Positions 1 through 6,543 of a stretch of DNA of 12,158 bases are shown here, piece after piece. Source of the stretch: Clostridia bacterium. GTDB lineage: Bacteria > Bacillota > Clostridia > Oscillospirales > QAMX01. Position numbers and translations under genes: made by a program. The notes below the pieces were generated by a model. The model did not search any database, was not told the DNA's origin, and saw only the letters and a list, made by a program, of their open reading frames with translations. The stretch spans positions 1 through 12,158 of the forward strand of contig JAFYLV010000160.1 of NCBI GenBank assembly GCA_017556885.1, in the 5' to 3' direction. Positions within the stretch are counted from its first letter, which is position 1. Each line of letters begins with the position of its first letter.

Positions 1-1351
1 CCAGATGGATGTCGCCCATGCCGGAGATGACCTGCTGATGGGTCTCGGGATTGATGGTGGACTTCAGGAGGGGATCCTCGTCTCTGAGACGGGCGATACC
101 GTTGGCGATCTTGTCCTCAGCGCCCTTGGACTTCGCGGTGATGGCGACAGAATAGCAGGTGCGCGGGAAGTTGATCTTCTTGAAGGCAATGGGAGAACCG
201 GTGTAGAGCGTATCGTTGGTCTTGGTATCAACAAGCTTTGCGACCGCGCCGATATCGCCGCAGCAGATACGGTCGACCTCGGTGGTCTTCTTGCCCTTGA
301 GGGTATAGATATGACCGAGCTTCTCATCGATCTCGGAGCGGGCGTTCTTCATGGTCAGGTCGGGGGTAATGTCGCCGCGCATGACCTTGAAGTAGGAGAA
401 GCGGCCGTACTGGTCCGCCATGGTGTTAAAGACGAAGAGTGCGGGCTTGCCTGCGGCATCGAGCTTATACTCCGTCTCGTTGCCCTCGGCATCAACCGTG
501 GCATCGGCCAGGGCCTTCATGGGATTGGGCACATAGTCGATAATACCGCGCAGCAGAGCCAGCGTACCGATACCGGTGAAGGCGGAGCCGCAGAAAACGG
601 GAGCCAGGTCACCGGCGAGAACGCCCTGATGCAGGCCTTCGCGCATTTCGTCCTGGGTGAACTCCTCACCGTCGAAATACTTGTTCATCAGCTCTTCGGA
701 GGTCTCGGCAACGCTTTCGCACAGCATGCCGTAGTAGGTCTCCATACGGTCGATCATAGACTCGGGAACGGGGATCTCGGTACGGGTGGGGCCTTCCATG
801 ATGTAGGCCTTCTTGGAAACGACATCGATGATGGCGCCGGCCTTGTCGCCCTCCATAACGGGGATAACGACGGGGCAGACGGAGATACCGAGCTTCTCAC
901 GGGCGGCTGCAACAGCCTTATAGAAGTCGGCATTCTCTTCATCGAGCTTGGAAATATAGATCAGGCGGGGCTTCTTGGCCTCACCGAGCTTGCGCCACGC
1001 CTTCTGGCTGCCAACGGACAGACCGCCCTTGGCGGAGAAGGTAACGATGCCGGCATCGGCAACACGAAGAGCCTCAAGCACTTCGCCTTCAAAATCGAAG
1101 AAGCCGGGGCAGTCCAGAACGTTGATCTTATGGTCTTTGAACTCCACGGGTGCGATGGACATGGAGATGGAGAACTTTCTCTTGATCTCTTCGGGATCAT
1201 AGTCGGAAACGGTATTTCCTTCAGAAACCTTGCCCAGACGGTCGGTTCCCTTGGTCATGTAGAGCATGCTCTCGACAAGGGAGGTCTTGCCCTCGCCGCC
1301 ATGGCCAAGCAGGCAGATATTTCTGATCTTGTCAGCAGTGTACGCGCTCAT
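1..1351 (-). CDS. EF-G-like translational GTPase (EF-G paralogue), C-terminus off window
   Basis: The first ~450 residues of a protein that is ~690 in this family; the 3' end lies beyond the left edge. The N-terminal G domain has a P-loop GHGGEGKTS (16-24), a G3 motif DCPGFFDF (80-87) and a G4 motif SKLD (134-137). Next comes the insert and the EF-G domain II/III region, ending at GMGDIHL, the counterpart of GMGELHLE in EF-G. Canonical EF-G has DTPGH and NKMD; here the GTPase histidine is Phe84 and the G4 Asn is Ser134. This places it with the EF-G-like paralogues (FusA2 type), not the housekeeping translocase, so fusA is not assigned. ATG at 1351 follows AGGAG (1360-1364) at 8 nt and has its own promoter. 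Arginine codons are CGT, CGC and AGA with no CGG seen, unlike most neighbours, which suggests high expression. The exact cellular role is unknown. Confidence 0.9.
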   Translation of the reverse strand, partial: MSAYTADKIRNICLLGHGGEGKTSLVESMLYMTKGTDRLGKVSEGNTVSDYDPEEIKRKFSISMSIAPVEFKDHKINVLDCPGFFDFEGEVLEALRVADAGIVTFSAKGGLSVGSQKAWRKLGEAKKPRLIYISKLDEENADFYKAVAAAREKLGISVCPVVIPVMEGDKAGAIIDVVSKKAYIMEGPTRTEIPVPESMIDRMETYYGMLCESVAETSEELMNKYFDGEEFTQDEMREGLHQGVLAGDLAPVFCGSAFTGIGTLALLRGIIDYVPNPMKALADATVDAEGNETEYKLDAAGKPALFVFNTMADQYGRFSYFKVMRGDITPDLTMKNARSEIDEKLGHIYTLKGKKTTEVDRICCGDIGAVAKLVDTKTNDTLYTGSPIAFKKINFPRTCYSVAITAKSKGAEDKIANGIARLRDEDPLLKSTINPETHQQVISGMGDIHL

Positions 1352-1417
1352 TGTAAATTCTCCTAGCAGTAAATTTTGGGCAATTCGCCCATGCGAAGCG
1401 ATAAACTAAGCCCTTTC

Positions 1418-1446
1418 ATTGTACACGATTACTTTTTGGATTGCAA
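1418..1446 (-). promoter_or_regulatory. Sigma-A-type promoter of the EF-G-like gene
   Basis: Read on the minus strand: -35 TTGCAA (1441-1446), a 17-nt spacer, and -10 TACAAT (1418-1423, 5 of 6 matches). Transcription would begin near 1411, giving a leader of about 60 nt before the ATG. The surrounding region is AT-rich in an otherwise GC-rich window. It lies just beyond the terminator of the preceding operon, so the gene appears to be its own unit. Confidence 0.75.
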
Positions 1447-1524
1447 TAGGTTTTGGCACAGTTGTACAAATTTTTTATGTTTTTCTTTAAAAATTTTACA
1501 CCATCCCGTTTTTCCCAACAAAAG

Positions 1525-1555
1525 AACCCCTTCCCCGGCAACCGGGAAAGGGGTT
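1525..1555 (-). terminator. Intrinsic terminator of the M23-permease operon
   Basis: Inverted repeat with 14-nt arms (1525-1538 and 1542-1555) and a 3-nt loop. The single non-Watson-Crick position (1533/1547) is C-A on the plus strand but a G-U wobble in minus-strand RNA, so the stem is continuous only in the minus transcript. It is followed on the minus strand by CTTTTGTT. It lies 30 nt past the permease stop codon. Confidence 0.85.
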
Positions 1556-1585
1556 CGCAACCTGTTATTTTTGCCCGTTCGGCGA

Positions 1586-2866
1586 TTATTCTTCCGTTCC
1601 GTCCAGCTGCAGGCCTTCGGCCTCGCAGGCAGCGGACAGGGCATCAAACTCCGCCGCGCCGCGGATAAGCACAAGCTTTTTCGCGGTATAAATACCAATG
1701 ACGGAAACGCCCTCCAGCGCCTCAAGGCGCGCCTTGAGGCCTTCCGCGCGCTCCGGCGTGATGCTGCCGGAAATATAGAGCTTTACCGCTCCCTCCGGGA
1801 TCTCCACATGGCCCTCTCTGCGGCGCAGAAGCAGGACCACGCCCGCTGCGCAAAGCAGAACGAGAACAAAGATCCCCGGCAGGAAAAACGCATTCTCCAT
1901 AGGCTTTGCGGAGATCGCCGGGACCGTCCAGGAAATCAGCTTGCCCATATACATATCCTGCAGGATCTTTGCACCGACAAAGGCGGGCACGCAGTTTGCA
2001 AACATATAGAAGATGGCCTTGCCGCGGCCAATGGCGCGGCCGAGGTTATACAACTCCGTCATGTTGAAAACAGGTGCCGCACAGAGGATCAGCAGGCCGA
2101 CGCCGGGATCGAGCTTACACGCGAGCAGTGCCAGCACCACGGGAGCACAGACGATCCCCGAGCTTCCCACAAGGAAGCTGAAGACCAGGGCAATAAAGAG
2201 GGTGACCGTTCTGCCGGAGAAATTCATATCGGTAAAGAAGGCATCCGGGAAGGCCGTTGCAATGGCGGCGCCAATGGCACAGGCGGCGAGAAGTCCCGGC
2301 AGGCAGCGCAGCACCGAGGTCATGGCTTCCATCGACCGGGGCAGACGATCCTTGCGGCAGGCCGCGCGGTGTTCCGCCCGCCGGGCAATTTTTTCTTCCT
2401 TTTTCTGCGCCCGAATGGCCTGATAAGCAGCCGGATCCATCTTTTTCAGCTTTTTATTATCCTGCGCGGGTGTAGAAAGAAAACCCAGCACCGCCGAGGA
2501 GATAAAGGCAAAGATCCAGCGCAGCAGAGCCGGAATCACACCCAGTACGGCGGCCGTGGCAAGCACGCCCTCCGGCGCACTCTGGCTTTTGGACACAAAC
2601 CAGGCGGCTGCCGCATCGGCAGTGGCACCCTCCTCCCGCAGCTTCGCAGCGGCAGCGGAGGCATCCCGTCCCGTCACCGGGGAAAGCAGCGCCCGCGCAG
2701 AGGCCGCAGTGATACGACCGGCCCGGCGCTCGGCATAGTGCTTTCCGAAATTCCGATCGCCGAAGAAAAAGGACAACAGGAAAAGCACCGCGCCGCCAAG
2801 GAGCACCAGCGGTGCAAAAAAGGCAGCATAGGACAGACAAAGTCCCAAAAATTCAATATACACCAT
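1586..2866 (-). CDS. Divergent permease, SO_0444/DUF318-like, with a degenerate HMA-like tail
   Basis: A 426-residue polytopic membrane protein. Hydrophobic segments lie near 5-36, 100-131, 185-206, 219-249, 255-268, 284-304 and 327-346. A basic cytoplasmic linker (133-175) separates two halves. The second half, with VLALLACKLDPGVGLLILCAAPVFN (242-268, quoted only in part as APVFNMTELYNLG), resembles the repeat of PF03773 permeases (SO_0444-type metal efflux, ArsP), where one expects GPATN. The tail (361-402) has a beta-alpha-beta pattern like a heavy-metal-associated domain but lacks CxxC. The CSC motif of the first half is also missing, its place being taken by an Ala-rich stretch (54-90). 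Transport of a metal is therefore doubtful and the substrate is unknown. ATG at 2866 follows a perfect AAGGAGG (2874-2880) at 7 nt. The gene starts 23 nt after the M23 peptidase gene ends, so the two are very likely one operon. Confidence 0.65.
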   Translation of the reverse strand: MVYIEFLGLCLSYAAFFAPLVLLGGAVLFLLSFFFGDRNFGKHYAERRAGRITAASARALLSPVTGRDASAAAAKLREEGATADAAAAWFVSKSQSAPEGVLATAAVLGVIPALLRWIFAFISSAVLGFLSTPAQDNKKLKKMDPAAYQAIRAQKKEEKIARRAEHRAACRKDRLPRSMEAMTSVLRCLPGLLAACAIGAAIATAFPDAFFTDMNFSGRTVTLFIALVFSFLVGSSGIVCAPVVLALLACKLDPGVGLLILCAAPVFNMTELYNLGRAIGRGKAIFYMFANCVPAFVGAKILQDMYMGKLISWTVPAISAKPMENAFFLPGIFVLVLLCAAGVVLLLRRREGHVEIPEGAVKLYISGSITPERAEGLKARLEALEGVSVIGIYTAKKLVLIRGAAEFDALSAACEAEGLQLDGTEE

Positions 2867-2889
2867 AGATCTTCCTCCTTAAGCTGCTG

Positions 2890-4587
2890 TTACGGCAGCA
2901 GCGGCCGCGGATTGATCTTCTGACCGTTTTTGATAATTTCCAAATGCAAATGGTTGCCGGTGGAGTTGCCGGTGGAGCCCATCTTTGCGATGACCTGGCC
3001 CTTATTCACCCGCTGCCCCTCCTCCACGAGGATCTCGCTGCAGTGGGCATATAGCGTCTCATACCCGGTATTGTCATGCTTGATTCGCAGATAATAGCCG
3101 TAGGAATAGTTGAGCTTTTTGACGAGAACCACCGTACCGCCGTCTGCGGCATAGATGGGTGTTCCCTTGCGGTTTGCAATGTCGATGCCCGTATGGAAAT
3201 CGCCGCGGGAGGGACGGCTTCCGTAGGTGGAGGTAACAACGCCGGAGCAAGGCCACTGGAAAGTTCCCGTTGCGCCCGACTTGCGGGAGCGCGTTCCCAC
3301 GCGGACGATCTTTTTGACAGGCTCCTGCGTCACCGTCTCGGTGACCACATCCCGCTTGACCACCTCGCCGTCGCGGTAGGTGACGTAGGCGGTTACGATC
3401 TTGGATCCGTTCTTGCCCTTCTGCTTGGTACGGGTTTGACCGACGTAGAGGGTCTTATCCTTGATCTCCTCCGTCTCGTAGGGAATGACCTCTTCATAGG
3501 TCTGCAGAATGCAGGTGTCCACCTGCAGAACAGGAACGCTCCGGTTCAAAAAGATCTCTTCACCGGCACGGATACCGTTGACATCAACGCCGGGGTTCAA
3601 TGCCACCAGCTCCGAAAGGGTCATGCCGTTTCGCAGCGCCACGGCGGAGAGGGTGTCGCCCTTGCGGAGGGTGTAGGTCGTCGCCTCGGTCTTAAAGCCC
3701 GAAAGGGCCGCGATGAGCTCCGTAGGCTCCATATAATATTTCAGGCTGACGGTTCTTTTTTCAAATTCAATGTTCTGCGCAAAGGCAACGCGGGTGTCCG
3801 GCTCGCCGGGATCCCGGGATGCCAGGAACTGTTCAAGGAATTCATCCACCATCGTCCGGTCGGTGACGGCGCCGTAGATGACTCCGTCCACCGTCATGGT
3901 GTAGAGCTCCTGCACCTCGTCGATCTGTGCAAAAAGCAGCTGGGAAAGCTCGTCCGCGGTGAGGATCTCCTCTGCGCTGGCAACACCCAGCGAATAGGTG
4001 GGCACAACATTCAGCGTATAGAGCTGGCCGAGGCTTCGGCGGGCTTCATTCTCACAGAGAGCCGCCGCCTCCGCATAGACCGTTTCATCCTCCACCGCAC
4101 CGAGATAGCGGCCGCCGACGTAGATCTCCACCGCGAGACCGTAGAACTGGGATGCCATAACGATGACGGCAAACACAACGATAAAGCCAAGGGCGACCGG
4201 GCGGCCGATTTTTCCACGTTTTTGCTCAAAAAGCCGATGGCGCACATGGGCGGGCAGATTGGACAGGATGGGTGCCGCCGCCTCGCGGAAGGTCATGCCC
4301 CGGGGAACCAGGAAATGGCGGCCCTTCTGCCGGTCTGCCAGAACAAGGCTTTCATTTCGTACGAGATTCCCGCCAAGGGACATGAGAAACACCAGGAACC
4401 ACCGGCGGAACTTGCCGAAGATCTCGCGGATGAGGCTGCCGATCTCCAGACGTGCTGCCGCAAAGAGCCGCAGAAATGCGTTTCCGCCGCGGGCGATCAG
4501 CCGACGGAGCTGCGCAAGCCGGAGAGAGAGATACATTCCCGCCTTAAAGGCAGGTGCATTTTTCAGTTTGACGCGAAAATCCTGCAC
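2890..4587 (-). CDS. Membrane-anchored LysM-G5-M23 peptidoglycan endopeptidase
   Basis: 565 residues. A basic N-terminal region of ~128 residues precedes one membrane segment (about 130-148). An extracellular linker follows, then LysM (303-347, with YTLRKGDTLSAVA), a G5-like domain (about 360-432) and a C-terminal LytM/M23 peptidase (about 445-562). The zinc site looks intact: H465 and D469 in HTGID, and H548 in HLH. The catalytic histidines are H515 (YAH) and H546. The protein probably cleaves peptide cross-links in peptidoglycan outside the membrane, LysM and G5 holding it to the wall. The start is GTG at 4587, supported by GAAAGGAG (4596-4603) at 8 nt. It is the first gene of an operon with the permease and is driven by a consensus promoter. 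The long cytoplasmic N-terminus is unusual for a simple cell-wall hydrolase and matches no domain I recognise. Confidence 0.92.
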   Translation of the reverse strand: MQDFRVKLKNAPAFKAGMYLSLRLAQLRRLIARGGNAFLRLFAAARLEIGSLIREIFGKFRRWFLVFLMSLGGNLVRNESLVLADRQKGRHFLVPRGMTFREAAAPILSNLPAHVRHRLFEQKRGKIGRPVALGFIVVFAVIVMASQFYGLAVEIYVGGRYLGAVEDETVYAEAAALCENEARRSLGQLYTLNVVPTYSLGVASAEEILTADELSQLLFAQIDEVQELYTMTVDGVIYGAVTDRTMVDEFLEQFLASRDPGEPDTRVAFAQNIEFEKRTVSLKYYMEPTELIAALSGFKTEATTYTLRKGDTLSAVALRNGMTLSELVALNPGVDVNGIRAGEEIFLNRSVPVLQVDTCILQTYEEVIPYETEEIKDKTLYVGQTRTKQKGKNGSKIVTAYVTYRDGEVVKRDVVTETVTQEPVKKIVRVGTRSRKSGATGTFQWPCSGVVTSTYGSRPSRGDFHTGIDIANRKGTPIYAADGGTVVLVKKLNYSYGYYLRIKHDNTGYETLYAHCSEILVEEGQRVNKGQVIAKMGSTGNSTGNHLHLEIIKNGQKINPRPLLP

Positions 4588-4643
4588 GGTTCTCTCTCCT
4601 TTCCCCGCTTTTTATGACCGCTGGGCATATCTTTCATTTTCTC

Positions 4644-4672
4644 ATTATACTGTTTTCCGGCCCGTCTGTCAA
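4644..4672 (-). promoter_or_regulatory. Perfect-consensus sigma-A promoter for the M23-permease operon
   Basis: Minus strand: -35 TTGACA (4667-4672), a 17-nt spacer, and -10 TATAAT (4644-4649). Both hexamers match consensus at all six positions. Transcription should begin near 4637, with a leader of about 50 nt before the GTG start. No operator-like dyad overlaps it. Confidence 0.93.
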
Positions 4673-4717
4673 GAAAACGGGATTGCAACAAATATTTTAT
4701 CTCCATCATATAGCAGC

Positions 4718-4750
4718 ATACCCCGCGCTCCAATACGGAACGCGGGGTAT
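4718..4750. terminator. Hairpin downstream of the aldolase gene, direction unclear
   Basis: Arms ATACCCCGCG (4718-4727) and CGCGGGGTAT (4741-4750) enclose a further 3-bp stem and a 5-nt loop. The one imperfect pair (4728/4740) is C-A on plus and G-U on minus, so the fold is better in minus-strand RNA, as expected for the end of the aldolase transcript. The U-rich tract (TATTTTCTTTTCTTTTT), however, lies on the plus-strand 3' side; the minus side reads TATGCTGC, a poor tail. It may serve both directions. Confidence 0.6.
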
Positions 4751-4762
4751 TTTCTTTTCTTT

Positions 4763-5785
4763 TTACAACAGCTTTCCGAGGACTTCCACGTCCTCCGGGC
4801 TGGTGGCCCAGGAGGTAACAAAGCGCACGACGCAGCTTTCTTCGTCCAAATTCTCCCAGAAGCTGAAGGCTACCTCTTTCCGGAGGCTTTCATACTTTGC
4901 CCGGGGCATAACCGCAAAGATCTGGTTTGTGGGGGAGGCGATGTGCTCCCGATAACCGGCCCGGGTGAGGTGTCCGCGCAGGGCGGCGGCGCAGGCGATG
5001 GCATTTCTGCCGATCTCCCCATAGAGTCCGTCGGTAAAGAGGGCATCCAACTGCACGCCCGTCAGCCGACCCTTGCAGAGCAGCGCACCCTCCTGCTTGA
5101 TATAGGTGCGGAAGGCCGCCGGCACCTTGCCGGAACGGAAAACCAGCGCCTCACCGCAGAGGGCACCCACCTTGGTGCCTCCGATGTAGAAGACGTCGCA
5201 CAGGCGCGCCAGATCCGCCATGGAAACGTCGTTTTCCGGGCAGGCCAGCGCATAACCGAGCCGCGCGCCGTCGGCATAGAGGGGGATATTCCACCGGTCG
5301 CACACCTCGCGCAGCGCCTGCAGCTCCGCAAGGCTATAGAGGGTGCCGTATTCCGTGGGCTGGGAGATGTAGACCATACCCGGGAAAACCATATGGGTAT
5401 AGACCGGGTCGGCATAAAAGGCGGCGATATAGGCATTCACCGCTTCAGCGGAGAGTTTTCCCTCCCGGTGGGGCAGGGTGAGCACCTTGTGGCCGGTATG
5501 CTCAATAGCACCCGCCTCGTGGGAGGCAACGTGCCCCGTTTCCGCGGCGATAACCCCCTCATGGGCGCGCAGCATGGCACCGATGACCAGCATATTGGTC
5601 TGTGTTCCGCCGGTGAGCAGGAAAACCTCCCCTTCCCCGCCGCAGGCCGCGCGGATCTTCTCCGCCGCCCGGAGGGTGTAGGGATCCGCGCCGTAGCTCG
5701 GCAGATTTTCGGCATTGGTGCGCACCAGCGCATCCATCACCGCAGGATGGGCACCGACGGTATAATCGCTTTCAAACCACAGCAT
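4763..5785 (-). CDS. Low-specificity threonine aldolase-type PLP enzyme
   Basis: A 340-residue protein of the beta-eliminating lyase/threonine aldolase family (PLP fold type I), full length for the family. Visible motifs are TGGTQTN (58-64) for phosphate binding, the GHVASHEAGAIE segment (84-95) supplying a histidine over the cofactor ring, YADGARLG (170-177) with the PLP-binding Asp172 and Arg175, and YIGGTKVGA (200-208) with the Schiff-base Lys205. The expected reaction is reversible cleavage of L-threonine or L-allo-threonine to glycine and acetaldehyde. Other beta-hydroxy amino acids are possible and the stereopreference cannot be read from sequence. It is soluble and cytoplasmic. ATG at 5785 is preceded by GGAG at 10 nt; the nearer upstream ATG runs straight into TGA. 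It has its own promoter and ends at a hairpin, so it is probably monocistronic. Confidence 0.9.
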   Translation of the reverse strand: MLWFESDYTVGAHPAVMDALVRTNAENLPSYGADPYTLRAAEKIRAACGGEGEVFLLTGGTQTNMLVIGAMLRAHEGVIAAETGHVASHEAGAIEHTGHKVLTLPHREGKLSAEAVNAYIAAFYADPVYTHMVFPGMVYISQPTEYGTLYSLAELQALREVCDRWNIPLYADGARLGYALACPENDVSMADLARLCDVFYIGGTKVGALCGEALVFRSGKVPAAFRTYIKQEGALLCKGRLTGVQLDALFTDGLYGEIGRNAIACAAALRGHLTRAGYREHIASPTNQIFAVMPRAKYESLRKEVAFSFWENLDEESCVVRFVTSWATSPEDVEVLGKLL

Positions 5786-5817
5786 TTTTCACATTCTCCG
5801 CTTCCTTTTTTGCAAGG

Positions 5818-5847
5818 ATTATACCATATTTCCCGTCCGGCCGTCAA
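5818..5847 (-). promoter_or_regulatory. Promoter of the aldolase gene
   Basis: Minus strand: -35 TTGACG (5842-5847, 5 of 6), an 18-nt spacer, and -10 TATAAT (5818-5823). TGG directly upstream of the -10 makes it an extended -10. The -35 box begins 2 nt after the stop codon of the preceding gene, and transcription would begin about 25 nt before the aldolase ATG. No terminator separates it from the upstream gene, so some read-through is possible. Confidence 0.88.
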
Positions 5848-5848
5848 T

Positions 5849-6220
5849 TCATGCCGTGCGGCCCGCCTCACAGAGGCAAAGCTCCCAGGCATACTGCATG
5901 CGGAAATCACGCTCGGGATCCTCCCCCACCGCCTCGCCCCAGGGCTCCCGGCCGGCCTCGCGCTCCAGGCGCGCCGCCACGGTGCGGGCATAATCGATGC
6001 GGGCGCGGTCGTTGTGCTCAAAAAAGTCGTGATAGCAGGCGGGATAGAAGCGGCGGGCACCGCGCCAGTCGGCATACACGTCCTCGAGTATCCGGCAATA
6101 GGCGCCGTAATCCGCTGCCGCGGGCAGTCTGCGGCGCGCACGGACCCGCAGCTCCTCCACCAGACCGATGAGAATGGCACTTCCCGAAAGGAACATCACT
6201 GTCAGCAAAAAGATCTTCAT
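5849..6220 (-). CDS. Hypothetical membrane-anchored protein, 123 aa
   Basis: Not recognised. It begins MKIFLLTVMFLSGSAILIGL, one hydrophobic segment (about 3-20) that could be a membrane anchor or an uncleaved signal. The remaining ~100 residues are charged and helix-prone, rich in Arg, Glu, Ala and aromatic residues. Four cysteines sit at 42, 62, 114 and 116, the last two as CLC near the C-terminus. ATG at 6220 has an AGAGG-type ribosome binding site 10 nt upstream. A second ATG 7 nt earlier opens a different frame (MKHEDL...) without a membrane segment or sensible composition and is not preferred. The gene lies behind a terminator and a promoter with a 9-bp palindrome, so it begins a new transcript, perhaps a regulated one. 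The anchor and the 5' signals favour it being real, but it could be lineage-specific. Confidence 0.6.
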   Translation of the reverse strand: MKIFLLTVMFLSGSAILIGLVEELRVRARRRLPAAADYGAYCRILEDVYADWRGARRFYPACYHDFFEHNDRARIDYARTVAARLEREAGREPWGEAVGEDPERDFRMQYAWELCLCEAGRTA

Positions 6221-6254
6221 GTTTCATACCTCTTTCCTGTTGGTTTCTGAGGCT

Positions 6255-6263
6255 ATGATACCA
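6255..6263 (-). promoter_or_regulatory. Extended -10 promoter element for the 123-aa membrane protein
   Basis: Minus strand TGGTATCAT: a TGn extension (6261-6263) and a -10 hexamer TATCAT (6255-6260, 5 of 6). At 17-nt spacing the -35 position reads GTATTA, which is not consensus and falls inside the palindrome 6268-6291. Use would therefore depend on the extended -10 or on an activator. Confidence 0.45.
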
Positions 6264-6267
6264 TGCC

Positions 6268-6291
6268 ATCTGTCCGATAATACGGACAGAT
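6268..6291. promoter_or_regulatory. Perfect 9-bp inverted repeat, candidate operator
   Basis: ATCTGTCCG (6268-6276), a 6-nt ATAATA spacer, and CGGACAGAT (6283-6291). It is symmetric without error and centred about 32 nt upstream of the start predicted from the extended -10 at 6255-6260, so it covers the -35 region. That geometry is typical of a dimeric regulator site. No transcription-factor gene lies in the window. It is too short of T residues downstream to be a terminator, and a true terminator stands just beside it. Confidence 0.55.
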
Positions 6292-6295
6292 AAGT

Positions 6296-6334
6296 AAAAA
6301 CAGCAGCAACAGTCCGGAATACCTGTCGCTGCTG
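6296..6334 (-). terminator. Intrinsic terminator of the phosphodiester glycosidase operon
   Basis: Minus-strand stem CAGCAGCGACAG / CTGTTGCTGCTG (12 bp; 6323-6334 with 6301-6312), 10-nt loop, then TTTTTACTTA (6291-6300). The only non-canonical pair (6308/6327) is A-C on plus and G-U on minus, which fixes the direction. It lies 5 nt past the stop of the small membrane protein gene. Confidence 0.92.
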
Positions 6335-6339
6335 CAGTC

Positions 6340-6543
6340 TTATTTGATGACAATCTGTGTTTCGTAGATGTGCTTTATGTCTCCGGCGCGGTTGACCACC
6401 TTTTCCAGGAAGGCAAGCAGCCCAAGATCAAAGATGAGCGCCGCAAGGAGAACGAGTGCCGCAATGATGACGATCCGTGCCGCCTTCCATTTGGGCGGAA
6501 GGCTCCGGAAGGGAGCCGTGAAAAGAAGCTTCAGTGCCTTCAT
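6340..6543 (-). CDS. Small single-span membrane protein, 67 aa
   Basis: Not assigned to a family. There is a basic N-terminal stretch (1-22, with K and R), one strong membrane helix of about 24 residues (near 23-47, IVIIAALVLLAALIFDLGLL) and a short polar tail ending in QIVIK, suggesting N-in, C-out topology. Its ATG overlaps the stop of the phosphodiester glycosidase gene as ATGA, so it is probably translated by coupling. A strong terminator follows at once. This tight arrangement is good evidence that the short frame is a real gene. It may be a membrane partner of the glycosidase, but nothing in the sequence shows that directly. Confidence 0.75.
   Translation of the reverse strand: MKALKLLFTAPFRSLPPKWKAARIVIIAALVLLAALIFDLGLLAFLEKVVNRAGDIKHIYETQIVIK

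Noticed and set aside
5..1366. Plus-strand open frame of 453 codons opposite the EF-G-like gene
   Set aside because: It is exactly antisense to a clear EF-G-family protein, its translation is low in complexity with no domain, and such mirror frames are common in GC-rich DNA.
1376..4617. Two plus-strand open frames of over 500 codons (1376-2923 and 3076-4617)
   Set aside because: They are antisense to the permease and M23 genes, run through the promoter and terminator region and have no ribosome binding site or domain.
4163..6250. A 695-codon plus-strand open frame
   Set aside because: It crosses three minus-strand genes and two of their promoters, and is rich in Arg, Gly and His typical of a shadow frame.
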